Shown here: positions 54,473-62,410 of the stretch, piece after piece
How positions within the stretch are numbered: position 1 is the stretch's first letter
How the letters are laid out: each line of letters opens with the position of its first letter
Notes under the pieces: model-generated
What the model was told of the DNA's origin: nothing
Seen by the model: only the letters and a program-made list of their open reading frames with translations
Databases searched by the model: none
Program-made: the position numbers and the translations under genes
IMG/VR virus record: IMGVR_UViG_3300027963_000071
Span: 1-64,000 of that record
Source: a virus
Strand: one strand, 5' to 3'
Length of the DNA: 64,000 nt

Positions 54473-55018
54473 TTAAATATCCCAAACTTGGAATAGACTT
54501 TCTTCGGTTGAATTACAGAATGGTATCATACCATACTTGGCTTCATATGCACCCATAAGCTGATCTTCAAGCTCATCAAACTTATCAGTAAACCAAAATG
54601 CTACTTCAACATCATCCCAGGTTGTTAATCCTTTTTCTAAACGCAGTTCGCGATATTTGGCAAAGTTCTCTGTAGTTCCTACGCCCTTGTTCCATTTGTC
54701 AGTGCCGTCTAGTTTGACACCGTGCTTCCAAATACGATCATAGATGTCTTTGCCCTTGCCAATATAAAAACCCTGTGGAAACACCGAGTCACGTAGAATG
54801 TAAATGCCAGGCTGTCCTTCTTTGAGCGGGCAGGGACGTTGCTCTAGAGTTTCAGTTAACGGCAGTTTGGCAAAGGTGGCCGTTGGTCCGTATTTTTTAT
54901 TACGCAAGCGCCAGCCATTGTCTGAGTGTGTTCGTTCTTTTGAACTACGATCTTGTTCGTAATGTTCAAAGACATCACCTACAAATTTATAAAACTTAGT
55001 ACGATTTACTTTCGCCAT
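54473..55018 (-). CDS. GIY-YIG endonuclease
   Basis: A 181-residue protein. The GIY-YIG motif spans GIYILRDSVFPQGFYIG (71-87), followed by the basic helix YDRIWKHG with the catalytic Arg and a Glu in DELEDQLMGAYEAK. GIY-YIG proteins are homing or repair nucleases. The start overlaps the upstream gene by 13 nt. The N-terminal 60 residues are a charged DNA-binding-like region. Homing endonuclease or host DNA degradation are both possible. Confidence 0.82.
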   Translation of the reverse strand: MAKVNRTKFYKFVGDVFEHYEQDRSSKERTHSDNGWRLRNKKYGPTATFAKLPLTETLEQRPCPLKEGQPGIYILRDSVFPQGFYIGKGKDIYDRIWKHGVKLDGTDKWNKGVGTTENFAKYRELRLEKGLTTWDDVEVAFWFTDKFDELEDQLMGAYEAKYGMIPFCNSTEESLFQVWDI

Positions 55019-55398
55019 TCTTCACCGCCTATCTTAAAGTTAACATCATCTTGCTTAATTGGAAATTCAAAATCCAACGGAGCAATGTGGAATCGCCATC
55101 CTTGTATTTCACTATTCACTACTGTGATAAGATTATCGATCGTGATATCGGTGATCCATTCAGACTCACCTAGCCTGTCACTTTCGATTTCCCATTTGTA
55201 TTGTTCTTTTAACACACGTTCAAGTCTTTCTATTTGCTTTGACGGGCCTTCCCATACATAATCAAAACAAGCACGATGACTCTTGGCACTGTAAGAACAT
55301 TGATAGACTCCAAGTCGCATCTTTGGGTTGCTGGTGATGCCTACTTTAACATCACCAGAACCCATCGGGTCTTTAAATGCGTATAACCATTTGGCCAT
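55006..55398 (-). CDS. GIY-YIG protein, T5orf172-like
   Basis: A 130-residue protein from the ATG at 55398 (TAATG overlap). MAKWLYAFKDPMGSGDVKVG then ITSNPKMRLGVYQCSYSAKS is the T5orf172/MUG113 variant of the GIY-YIG core, in which YIG becomes VKVGIT. LERVLKEQYKWEIE carries the catalytic Glu region. It is adjacent to another GIY-YIG gene. Confidence 0.75.
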   Translation of the reverse strand: MAKWLYAFKDPMGSGDVKVGITSNPKMRLGVYQCSYSAKSHRACFDYVWEGPSKQIERLERVLKEQYKWEIESDRLGESEWITDITIDNLITVVNSEIQGWRFHIAPLDFEFPIKQDDVNFKIGGEEWRK

Positions 55399-56615
55399 TA
55401 CACACTCCAAACATAATCAGAAGTTGGAAGCACAGCTAATCGTCCACAGCTTTGATTATAAAGATTAATAAGACCGTTCATTACAATTGCAGTATCGTTC
55501 TTAAGCAGTTGGCCACGTCCAAGATTGTTTATGATTGCATCATTATAACTTTTCTTAATCTCTTCTTGTGCTGTCTCTGGATCACCATATCTAGCAGTGA
55601 TAATGTTTTCAAGCTCTGTGTCAAACTGTGCATCAATAACATAGTTTCCAGAATTGAATGCTTGATAGAGATAACTCATTGGGCGGAACATCTCCAACAC
55701 CAACGGTGCTTTAGGCCATACCCTGCGGTGAAACTCTAGAGCATGTTGCCAAAACACTCCGTTACTTGGCAATCCATTGCCTAGCAATAGGTCATAACAT
55801 TCTTCACCTGAATTAATCTGTGTCCAAGAACCCGGAGTCTTTGCTTTTCGGTTAACTACACAGTTGGTTGTTTGAATGATTCGATTCATTTTTACTGCTT
55901 TGGCATCTAGTGTATTAAGCAGAATCATAAACTTGTCATAATGCTCAAGTCCACGCTTGTTTGTACTGTTGATACGAATCATGTTTCGTCCAGCAATCCA
56001 ACAGCCGTACTTGATACGACCTTCTTCATCATCGGCAAATCCTGCAGATGTTATAGTTGCGGAATCAACTTTATCAACATCAATATACCAAACAGGAAAT
56101 TGTGTGTAGCCTGCGAGTTTTAAAACTTGCATGGTATGGTGACCGTCCCAGATACAGTAATATACTTTTCCTTGCCAAGTAAATTTGATAGCACAGGGTA
56201 TAATGACTGCTGAGTGGTCAAAGTCTTTTAGAATTTTTGCAATGTGTCTTGGGGATACATCGCGTTGAAAAACAGAATATAGATAAACTTGATCCCAAGT
56301 AATATAATCCATCTTTGGTCCTGCACCTGGAACGTTTGGAGGGCTCCAAACATTTCCAAACAACGGATCATATTTTGAATTTATCCGTGTGGTATAATTT
56401 GGTCCTAGCACTGCAACAATCAATTCATGAATGTCGTTTGCAGGGATAATATCATGCATGTGAGCATAATTTTGCGACATAGTTCGCAGGTCGATATAGT
56501 CTGATTCAGCATCAAACTTAATGCTAAATTGAGCTAGAGCTTTTTTAATAGCTATTTTTGGATTCCAGCTTGATTGCTGTTTTTGAGCCAATAAGGCTGT
56601 TGTGTTATGTTTCAT
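55398..56615 (-). CDS. ParB-like nuclease/DGHHT-domain protein
   Basis: A 405-residue protein. The segment YYCIWDGHHTMQVLKLAGY (about 157-175) is the ParB/sulfiredoxin-type nucleotide-binding motif, here DGHHT. A RDVSPRHIAKILKDFD stretch precedes it as in ParB N-terminal domains. The C-terminal 250 residues are helical without a recognised DNA-binding domain. The family contains CTPases and nucleases. AAGGACAAGAC precedes the ATG. It leads the nuclease cluster. Confidence 0.8.
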   Translation of the reverse strand: MKHNTTALLAQKQQSSWNPKIAIKKALAQFSIKFDAESDYIDLRTMSQNYAHMHDIIPANDIHELIVAVLGPNYTTRINSKYDPLFGNVWSPPNVPGAGPKMDYITWDQVYLYSVFQRDVSPRHIAKILKDFDHSAVIIPCAIKFTWQGKVYYCIWDGHHTMQVLKLAGYTQFPVWYIDVDKVDSATITSAGFADDEEGRIKYGCWIAGRNMIRINSTNKRGLEHYDKFMILLNTLDAKAVKMNRIIQTTNCVVNRKAKTPGSWTQINSGEECYDLLLGNGLPSNGVFWQHALEFHRRVWPKAPLVLEMFRPMSYLYQAFNSGNYVIDAQFDTELENIITARYGDPETAQEEIKKSYNDAIINNLGRGQLLKNDTAIVMNGLINLYNQSCGRLAVLPTSDYVWSV

Positions 56616-56680
56616 TGTCTTGTCCTTGTTAAACAAATTGTGTGCTCTGCATACTCCAACCGTTTCTGCGCACTGTATAA

Positions 56681-56709
56681 AGTATAACAGGACCCGAAGG
56701 TCCTGTCAA
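56681..56709 (-). promoter_or_regulatory. Sigma70 promoter with 8-bp inverted repeat in spacer
   Basis: TTGACA (56709-56704), 17-nt spacer, TATACT (56686-56681). ACAGGACC and GGTCCTGT arms around TTCG fill the spacer, as in the promoter at 43911. Confidence 0.82.
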
Positions 56710-56726
56710 GTGGTATTTTGGATTGG

Positions 56727-57236
56727 TTAACCCAAATAGTCTGCCCAGCTAGGGTGAGCCATAGTATATCCACGCTGTCTACGCTTGTCTACAAGTTCCC
56801 AATAGTCTGGTTTGTAAGGCACACGCACAGGTTTCATTTTGGTATGATTGGCCTTACGATAGTTACAGGGCTTGCAAGCAGTTGCTAAATTGACCCATGT
56901 GCTTTTACCGCCTTGACTAACTGGCTGTACATGATCCAACGTGGCGGTTTGATCTGTAACTGCTATGCCACAAAATTGGCAAGCATAATGATCACGTAGA
57001 AAAATATTGCGTTTGGTTAATCGAACAGTGGCTTTTGGTTTTTGGTATTCTTTAAGCATGATAACCGCTGGCACACGAGTTTCCCAACGAGCAGAGCGCA
57101 CAATCCAATCATCGTACCAACTCATTACTGATACTTTGTCCAAGACGATATAACGAATGGCTTCTTGCCAATCTACTATGCTTAACGGTAATAGAGTTGC
57201 AGGCTGTGCGTCTGCATTTAGAACTAGGGTTGTCAT
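56727..57236 (-). CDS. HNH endonuclease
   Basis: A 169-residue protein from the ATG at 57236 (MTTLVLNADAQPATLLPLSI). The zinc-ribbon and HNH core are CQFCG (86-90), TLDHVQPVSQGGKSTWVNL with DH at 101-102, and the second Cys pair CKPCN (121-125). This is the McrA-type single-strand nicking family common in phages and bacteria. It could be a homing endonuclease or a packaging-associated nuclease. A TGTAAATA octamer lies 19 nt upstream. Confidence 0.9.
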   Translation of the reverse strand: MTTLVLNADAQPATLLPLSIVDWQEAIRYIVLDKVSVMSWYDDWIVRSARWETRVPAVIMLKEYQKPKATVRLTKRNIFLRDHYACQFCGIAVTDQTATLDHVQPVSQGGKSTWVNLATACKPCNYRKANHTKMKPVRVPYKPDYWELVDKRRQRGYTMAHPSWADYLG

Positions 57237-57255
57237 GATGTGAATCTTAAACAAG

Positions 57256-57263
57256 TATTTACA
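57256..57263 (-). promoter_or_regulatory. Late-type promoter octamer
   Basis: TGTAAATA on the minus strand, 19 nt before the ATG at 57236. Confidence 0.4.
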
Positions 57264-57301
57264 AAAATACCATTATAGGCTCAGTTTACTTGAAACGCAA
57301 G

Positions 57302-57327
57302 ACTCTTTACAATAATTATTAAAGAGT
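57302..57327. promoter_or_regulatory. Inverted repeat upstream of clpP
   Basis: ACTCTTTA and TAAAGAGT arms (8 bp) flank a 10-nt A/T-rich centre, 38 nt before the clpP ATG. Possible operator or the start of the leader. No clear sigma70 promoter; a poor TTGAAA lies just upstream. Confidence 0.5.
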
Positions 57328-57364
57328 GTACACTTAATAAGTTAATCAACAAAAAGGATCGAAA

Positions 57365-57952
57365 ATGAGTTTAGTACCAATGGTAATTGAGTCAACCAGC
57401 AAAGGCGAACGAGCCTACGACATTTACAGTCGCTTGCTTAAAGAACGTGTAGTAATGCTCAATGGAGAAGTAGAAGACCATATGGCCAATTTGGTTGTTG
57501 CCCAATTGCTGTTCTTGGAAAGCGAAAACCCAGACAAGGATATCAGTCTATTCATTAACAGCCCAGGCGGCGTAGTAACAGCCGGCATGAGCATCTACGA
57601 TACAATGCAGTTTATCAAATGTGATGTGGCAACTTATGTTATGGGACAGGCTTGCTCGATGGGCAGTCTACTAGCACAAGCAGGTGCTCCAGGCAAACGT
57701 TTTATGTTGCCCAATGCTCGTCACATGATCCATCAGCCAAGCGGCGGTGCTCGTGGACAAGCAACTGATATTCAAATTCAAGCACGTGAGATTCAAAAGA
57801 TGAAAGAATCTCTAACAAAGATATATGCTAAACACAACAGCAAGGGTAAGACATACGATCAACTGATAGCAGACATGGAACGTGATTTCTTTATGTCAGC
57901 CGAAGAAGCTCTTGAATATGGATTAGTTGATAAGGTTATTGACAAACGATGA
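57365..57952 (+). CDS. clpP: ClpP-like ATP-dependent protease subunit
   Basis: A 195-residue ClpP. The catalytic Ser98 is in [13 protein letters not shown], His123 in [14 protein letters not shown], and Asp174 in [12 protein letters not shown]. The length matches bacterial ClpP (about 195-207). There is no long propeptide. It should form the double heptamer that degrades proteins with a ClpX/ClpA-type unfoldase; none is encoded here, so it would use the host unfoldase. AAAAAGG precedes the ATG. The MoxR-type ATPases in the early region are not Clp unfoldases. Confidence 0.95.
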   Translation: MSLVPMVIESTSKGERAYDIYSRLLKERVVMLNGEVEDHMANLVVAQLLFLESENPDKDISLFINSPGGVVTAGMSIYDTMQFIKCDVATYVMGQACSMGSLLAQAGAPGKRFMLPNARHMIHQPSGGARGQATDIQIQAREIQKMKESLTKIYAKHNSKGKTYDQLIADMERDFFMSAEEALEYGLVDKVIDKR

Positions 57953-58671
57953 CAGCAAGGTTTTTTGCTTTTGGCTGTAGTTATACTGCGTTTGCGTGGC
58001 CCACGTGGAGTGACTTTGTTGGATTAAAGTTTCCAGGCAAATATCATAACTACGGCAGAAGTGGAGCAGCCAACAACTTTATATTTCATCATTTTGTTGA
58101 GATGCACGAGCGTCATCAGTTTACCAAAGACGATTTAATTATCATTCAGTGGACTGAAATGATGAGGGAAGCGAGATATCTAAATGGCATGTGGCATACC
58201 AATGGTAGCATTGCAAAAAGTTATCCCAAAGAATACATCAAACAATATGTAGATCCTAGAGGGTTCCTAATACGTGATCTAACAATGATTGCTGCGATTA
58301 CTCGCATACTAGATAACATTGGCTGTGAATATCATTATCTAAGTTTAAATGATTACGCATTCTCAGAAGATGTGTCGGGATTGTATGCAGAATATCTAAA
58401 CATAATGAAGCCCAGCTACCAAACAGTAATTGGAGAATTAAAGTCTAGAACATTGTGTAAACGGATTTTAATAAAAGATCCACATCCAACTCCAGGTGAG
58501 CATTATAAATTTTTATCACAGGTGTTGCCACAGTGGGCACCCGAAGACGATACTCTAGCAAATGCCTGGGATCAACAATTGGCAGACAGTTGGTACACAC
58601 ATGCAGAGGGCTGGGAATCAACCTGGCCCGGAATTGATAGAGGGTTTTTAGAAACCTATCCCGGATTATAA
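57949..58671 (+). CDS. SGNH-like protein, copy 4
   Basis: A 240-residue protein related in layout to the products at 24449-27065. [20 protein letters not shown] has GCS in place of [18 protein letters not shown] matches the LTHPSRFW block, and [18 protein letters not shown] carries the likely catalytic DxxH. SGNH enzymes are esterases/acyltransferases. Overlaps clpP by 4 nt. Confidence 0.68.
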   Translation: MTARFFAFGCSYTAFAWPTWSDFVGLKFPGKYHNYGRSGAANNFIFHHFVEMHERHQFTKDDLIIIQWTEMMREARYLNGMWHTNGSIAKSYPKEYIKQYVDPRGFLIRDLTMIAAITRILDNIGCEYHYLSLNDYAFSEDVSGLYAEYLNIMKPSYQTVIGELKSRTLCKRILIKDPHPTPGEHYKFLSQVLPQWAPEDDTLANAWDQQLADSWYTHAEGWESTWPGIDRGFLETYPGL

Positions 58672-59450
58672 TGGCAAAACTTTATACATTAGGGTCTAGC
58701 CTTACTAGACATTTTTGGCCTACCTGGGCAAATATCCTAGGACGTTCTTACGACGAGTTTGAGAATTGGGGACACGCTGGCATTGGCAATCGTGCATTGT
58801 TAGAACGATTAAACGAACTGCTGATACATCAAGACCCGGGGCCCGATGATGTTGTGATCGTACAATGGGCGACACCACATAGATTTGATCTACACAAAAA
58901 AGACAGTCCAGAACATCAAGGATGGATACCCAAAGGTGATGTCCGCAAATTGTATCTAAGCTCAGACGCTTGGCTCAAACAGTATTGGAATGAATACAGT
59001 TATGTAATGCACACAGCAAACTTTATTTCAATTGCTCAACGTCTATTAGAACAACAGGGATGTAAATGGATATTTCTAAGTGCAGACGATCTACGTCAAG
59101 ACATTGCCAAGTTTCTCGAGCTTGGTGCATATCTCGAAATATACGACAGCATAGATTGGGCTCCTCCAATGTATGATTGGTTTAACAACAGCGGCTTACC
59201 AAAAAAAGAACTAATACAAAAAGTAGGTTTGGTAACTTCAAAATCTGTAGTAGATGAACACCCAACGCCAATGTCTCATTATCAGTATGTCGACCTTTAC
59301 TTAAAGGATAAATTGAATATAGAGTTAGACAAGATGTGGGCAGAGCAAGCAGAAACAGTATTAGAAACGGCAACACACTACAAAGACATACGCCAATTGT
59401 ATATAGATCAAATGAATTGGGATTGCTATAACTGTATAAAAGGACTATAA
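58671..59450 (+). CDS. SGNH-like protein, copy 5
   Basis: A 259-residue tandem paralogue of copy 4. LYTLGSSLTRHFWPTWANIL, VVIVQWATPHRFDL and VDEHPTPMSHYQYVDLYLKD are collinear with copy 4. GSS replaces GDS. It overlaps both neighbours by 1 nt. The pair preced the ADP-heptose genes, so they could modify the same glycan. Confidence 0.68.
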   Translation: MAKLYTLGSSLTRHFWPTWANILGRSYDEFENWGHAGIGNRALLERLNELLIHQDPGPDDVVIVQWATPHRFDLHKKDSPEHQGWIPKGDVRKLYLSSDAWLKQYWNEYSYVMHTANFISIAQRLLEQQGCKWIFLSADDLRQDIAKFLELGAYLEIYDSIDWAPPMYDWFNNSGLPKKELIQKVGLVTSKSVVDEHPTPMSHYQYVDLYLKDKLNIELDKMWAEQAETVLETATHYKDIRQLYIDQMNWDCYNCIKGL

Positions 59451-59848
59451 TGACACAACGATTACAAGGAAAAGTAGACAAGGGTTGGGGATATGAACTC
59501 ATATGGGCAACCAACGACCACTACGCAGGAAAGATTTTGGTATTTGAAAAAGCAGGCGCTAAGTTTAGTATGCACTTCCACAAAGAAAAAGATGAAACGT
59601 GGTTTGTCAACGCAGGAAGTTTTAAGTTAATTTACTGCGATACTAACACAGCTACCTATGTTGAGAAGATACTCAAAGAAGGTGACACTTGGAGGAACCC
59701 TCCAATGATGCCACATCAGCTGATTGCATTAGAACCCGATTCAATGGTGTTCGAAGTTAGCACAGCAGATTCAGTAGAAGACAATTATAGAATTATTCCA
59801 GGAGATAGTCAAAGTGCAGCCCCCACAGAACCAATCGCAAACACCTAG
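59450..59848 (+). CDS. Cupin, sugar-phosphate isomerase-like
   Basis: A 132-residue cupin. FSMHFHKEKDETWFVNAGSF is cupin motif 1 with the His/Glu metal ligands, and PPMMPHQLIALEPDSMVFEV is motif 2. The STADSVEDNYR ending is typical of cupins in nucleotide-sugar operons. It overlaps the GmhB gene by 35 nt, so it is likely translated with it. It could take the role of an isomerase in the heptose route, but the true isomerase GmhA is structurally different. Confidence 0.75.
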   Translation: MTQRLQGKVDKGWGYELIWATNDHYAGKILVFEKAGAKFSMHFHKEKDETWFVNAGSFKLIYCDTNTATYVEKILKEGDTWRNPPMMPHQLIALEPDSMVFEVSTADSVEDNYRIIPGDSQSAAPTEPIANT

Positions 59849-60434
59849 AGTCTTTTATAGCGGAGCAGAAAACCTACGATCAAAATGTGTAGTAGGTTTA
59901 GATCGTGACGGAGTCTTGAATAGAGACCTCGGAACATATTGTTTCCGTCCAGAGGATCTAGATCCTATACCCGGAAGTATGGATGCTGTGGCAAGCCTTA
60001 GACGTAAAGGTTACAAGATAGTAATTATTACAGATCAAGGCGGCATTGAAAAAGGTCTGTTCACACAAGAGGATGTAGACAATACCAACATGCGTCTAAT
60101 GGAACTGTTAGGACAGGTAGGCTGTTTGTCCATTGATGCTCTATACTATTCAGCCAGCAGTGACAAGCGAGATCCGTTTGCCAAACCCAATACAGGCATG
60201 TTCAAACGCTGTGAAAAAGAACATAAAGATATCAAGTTTAAAGAAGGTTACTATGTGGGTGACAAGATCAAAGATCTCAAAGCCGCTGTAAATGCAGGAG
60301 CCAAACCCGTATTGGTGCGTACAGGCTACGGATTAGAAACCGAAAAAGAATTGAACAAGTGGACCTATCGTGAACTTAAACGTAGGACTATTATATTTGA
60401 TGACTTGGCAGCATTTGTCGACACCCTAGCATGA
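59814..60434 (+). CDS. gmhB: D,D-heptose 1,7-bisphosphate phosphatase (GmhB-like HAD)
   Basis: A 206-residue HAD phosphatase starting at GTG with AGGAG 10 nt upstream. Catalytic DRDG is in VVGLDRDGVLNRD (Asp30, Asp32), the Thr motif in KIVIITDQGGIEKG, and the acidic motif III in GYYVGDKIKDLKAA. GmhB removes the C7 phosphate of D-glycero-D-manno-heptose 1,7-bisphosphate. It sits directly before the two HldE halves and HldD in pathway order. Confidence 0.85.
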   Translation: MQPPQNQSQTPRVFYSGAENLRSKCVVGLDRDGVLNRDLGTYCFRPEDLDPIPGSMDAVASLRRKGYKIVIITDQGGIEKGLFTQEDVDNTNMRLMELLGQVGCLSIDALYYSASSDKRDPFAKPNTGMFKRCEKEHKDIKFKEGYYVGDKIKDLKAAVNAGAKPVLVRTGYGLETEKELNKWTYRELKRRTIIFDDLAAFVDTLA

Positions 60435-60832
60435 AACGAATTGTAGTCAACGGTACCTTTGATATACTACACAGAGGACATATAGAATTACTAAACTATG
60501 CAAAAGGTTTAGGGGATTATCTATTGGTCTGTATAGATAGTGATGCACTGGTCAGCTATAAAAAAGGACAGGATAGGCCCATCAATAATCAATGGGAAAG
60601 AATGTTGCTGTTAAAGAATCTCAAAGCAGTTGACGATGTTTGGATTTTTAACAGCGATATAGAACTAGAAGATCAGTTATGCGAATACAAGCCAAACATC
60701 ATGGTCAAAGGCAGCGACTATAGAAACAAGCCCATAGTAGGTGCTGAGTTCTGTATCGAAATTAATTTTTTTGAAAGACTATATGAATACTCAACAACAA
60801 AAACAATTCAAGATATTATTGATAGGGGATGA
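60431..60832 (+). CDS. hldE: Heptose-1-phosphate cytidylyl/adenylyltransferase (HldE C-domain)
   Basis: A 133-residue nucleotidyltransferase. RIVVNGTFDILHRGHIELLN holds the HxGH motif (His15/His18 region) and VCIDSDALVSYKKGQDRP the loop matching RfaE C-terminal domains (ADP-heptose synthase). In E. coli this activity is the C-terminal half of bifunctional HldE; here it is a separate gene and the kinase half follows, overlapping it by 50 nt. Confidence 0.85.
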   Translation: MKRIVVNGTFDILHRGHIELLNYAKGLGDYLLVCIDSDALVSYKKGQDRPINNQWERMLLLKNLKAVDDVWIFNSDIELEDQLCEYKPNIMVKGSDYRNKPIVGAEFCIEINFFERLYEYSTTKTIQDIIDRG

Positions 60833-61547
60833 TTGCATGGATGTGTACCAATACGGTACAGTCGATCGCATCAGTCCAGAGGCTCCTGTACCGGTATTCA
60901 AATACAGTCATCGTCATGAGCGTGGAGGCATGGCTCGAAATGTAAAAGCCAACCTAGAAGAACTAGGATGCAGTGTTGCTTACCTTTGTGGAACAACCAG
61001 CGTTAAGACAAGACTAATTGATATCCGTAGCAAACAACAGATAGTTAGGATCGACAATGATAACAGAAGCCAGCCATTGTTATTTCCAGACATCGAACAC
61101 GATCTTAATGACTTTGATGCTATTGTGATCAGCGACTACGATAAGGGTTATGTCAACTACGATTTGATTCGCATACTGACAGAAGAGTTCATAGGACCTA
61201 TCTTTGTTGATACAAAGAAAACTGACATGCTACAATTAGAAACCTGTATCATTAAAATCAATGCACAGGAGTACAGTAGGTTAACCAGCTTTCCAAGCGA
61301 GTACACTGATGTTATTGTTACACACGGAGACAAGGGTGCAACGTGGAAGGACAAAAAGTTTCCAGCTAAACCTGTAGAAGTTGCAGATGTATGCGGTGCT
61401 GGTGATACATTCCTTGCTGCCTTGTGCTTTCAGCACTTGAACACTAGTGGCGATATGGAACAGTCTATACAGTTTGCCATACAGGCAAGCTCGGTAACTG
61501 TACAACACCTAGGAGTGTATGCTCCTACCTTAGAGGAAATGGGATGA
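60783..61547 (+). CDS. hldE: Heptose-7-phosphate kinase (HldE N-domain, PfkB type)
   Basis: A 254-residue PfkB-family kinase. I use the ATG at 60783 inside the previous gene. LIGDDCMDVYQYGTVDRISP then EAPVPVFKYSHRHERGGMAR match the HldE/RfaE kinase domain, whose RISPEAPVPV signature is diagnostic, and DVCGAGDTFLAA near the C-terminus is the catalytic base motif. It phosphorylates D-glycero-D-manno-heptose 7-phosphate at C1. It is somewhat shorter than the usual 300-plus residues, mainly in the lid region. Confidence 0.87.
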   Translation: MNTQQQKQFKILLIGDDCMDVYQYGTVDRISPEAPVPVFKYSHRHERGGMARNVKANLEELGCSVAYLCGTTSVKTRLIDIRSKQQIVRIDNDNRSQPLLFPDIEHDLNDFDAIVISDYDKGYVNYDLIRILTEEFIGPIFVDTKKTDMLQLETCIIKINAQEYSRLTSFPSEYTDVIVTHGDKGATWKDKKFPAKPVEVADVCGAGDTFLAALCFQHLNTSGDMEQSIQFAIQASSVTVQHLGVYAPTLEEMG

Positions 61548-62410
61548 TTGCTTTAACAGGCGCAGGCGGCTTTATCGGCAGCGTGGTATTAGGATATTTA
61601 AACAGTCAAGGTATTGACGATATAGTATTGTTTGATGATTTGCCCACAGGCTCACAGTATAAAAATCTCGTTGGTAAACAATATATTTCTTTACACTCAA
61701 CAGAAGAGATATTCCAAGATCCTAAAGACCTTACCTGCGTAATACATATAGGTGCAGACTCAAGCACACTTACTACTGATTGGGCAAGCCTGTATAAAAC
61801 CAACGTGCTTTCTACTCGACGTTGGAATCAATTCTGTACAGACAATAATATTCCTTTTATCTTTACTTCCAGCGCAGCAGTTTATGGTAACGGCAATGGT
61901 CCGTTAAATCATTATGCATTCAGCAAACAGGTTAGTGAAAGTGAAATACAAGGAGTTGTTCTTAGATTGTTCAATGTGTATGGGCCGAATGAATACCACA
62001 AAGGGCGAATGGCCAGTACAGTGTATCATTGGTACCAACAGTTAAAAGAAAATAATACCCTTAAGGTATTTGAAAACAGCAATGGTTATCGTAGAGATTT
62101 TATTTGGGTTGAAGATGTTGCTCGAGTAATACATCACTTTGTCAACAACTATCATCCGGGAATATATGATGTAGGCACAGGAGAAAGTGTGTCATTTGAA
62201 ATCATTGCCAATTGTGTAATCAACGAGTTTGGCAGCGGAACTAAAGAGTACATCCCTATGCCAGAGGATTTAAAAGCACAGTATCAATTAGATACCCGAG
62301 CAGATACCGCAAGTTTATCAGCAGCCGGCTTTGATACCACTCAACTGTTTGAACCTTGGCAGGGTATTAAAGAATATGTCAAGTATCTAAAGACTAATCA
62401 AACTTACTAA
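61544..62410 (+). CDS. hldD: ADP-glycero-manno-heptose 6-epimerase (HldD)
   Basis: A 288-residue SDR. GAGGFIG at 6-12, [20 protein letters not shown] with catalytic YxxxK at Tyr124-Lys128, [20 protein letters not shown] and [15 protein letters not shown] follow HldD order closely; the HKGxMAS and RRDFxxVxDV segments are diagnostic. It converts ADP-D-glycero- to ADP-L-glycero-heptose, the LPS core donor. It ends the heptose operon and overlaps the convergent hemA gene by 17 nt. Confidence 0.88.
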   Translation: MIALTGAGGFIGSVVLGYLNSQGIDDIVLFDDLPTGSQYKNLVGKQYISLHSTEEIFQDPKDLTCVIHIGADSSTLTTDWASLYKTNVLSTRRWNQFCTDNNIPFIFTSSAAVYGNGNGPLNHYAFSKQVSESEIQGVVLRLFNVYGPNEYHKGRMASTVYHWYQQLKENNTLKVFENSNGYRRDFIWVEDVARVIHHFVNNYHPGIYDVGTGESVSFEIIANCVINEFGSGTKEYIPMPEDLKAQYQLDTRADTASLSAAGFDTTQLFEPWQGIKEYVKYLKTNQTY

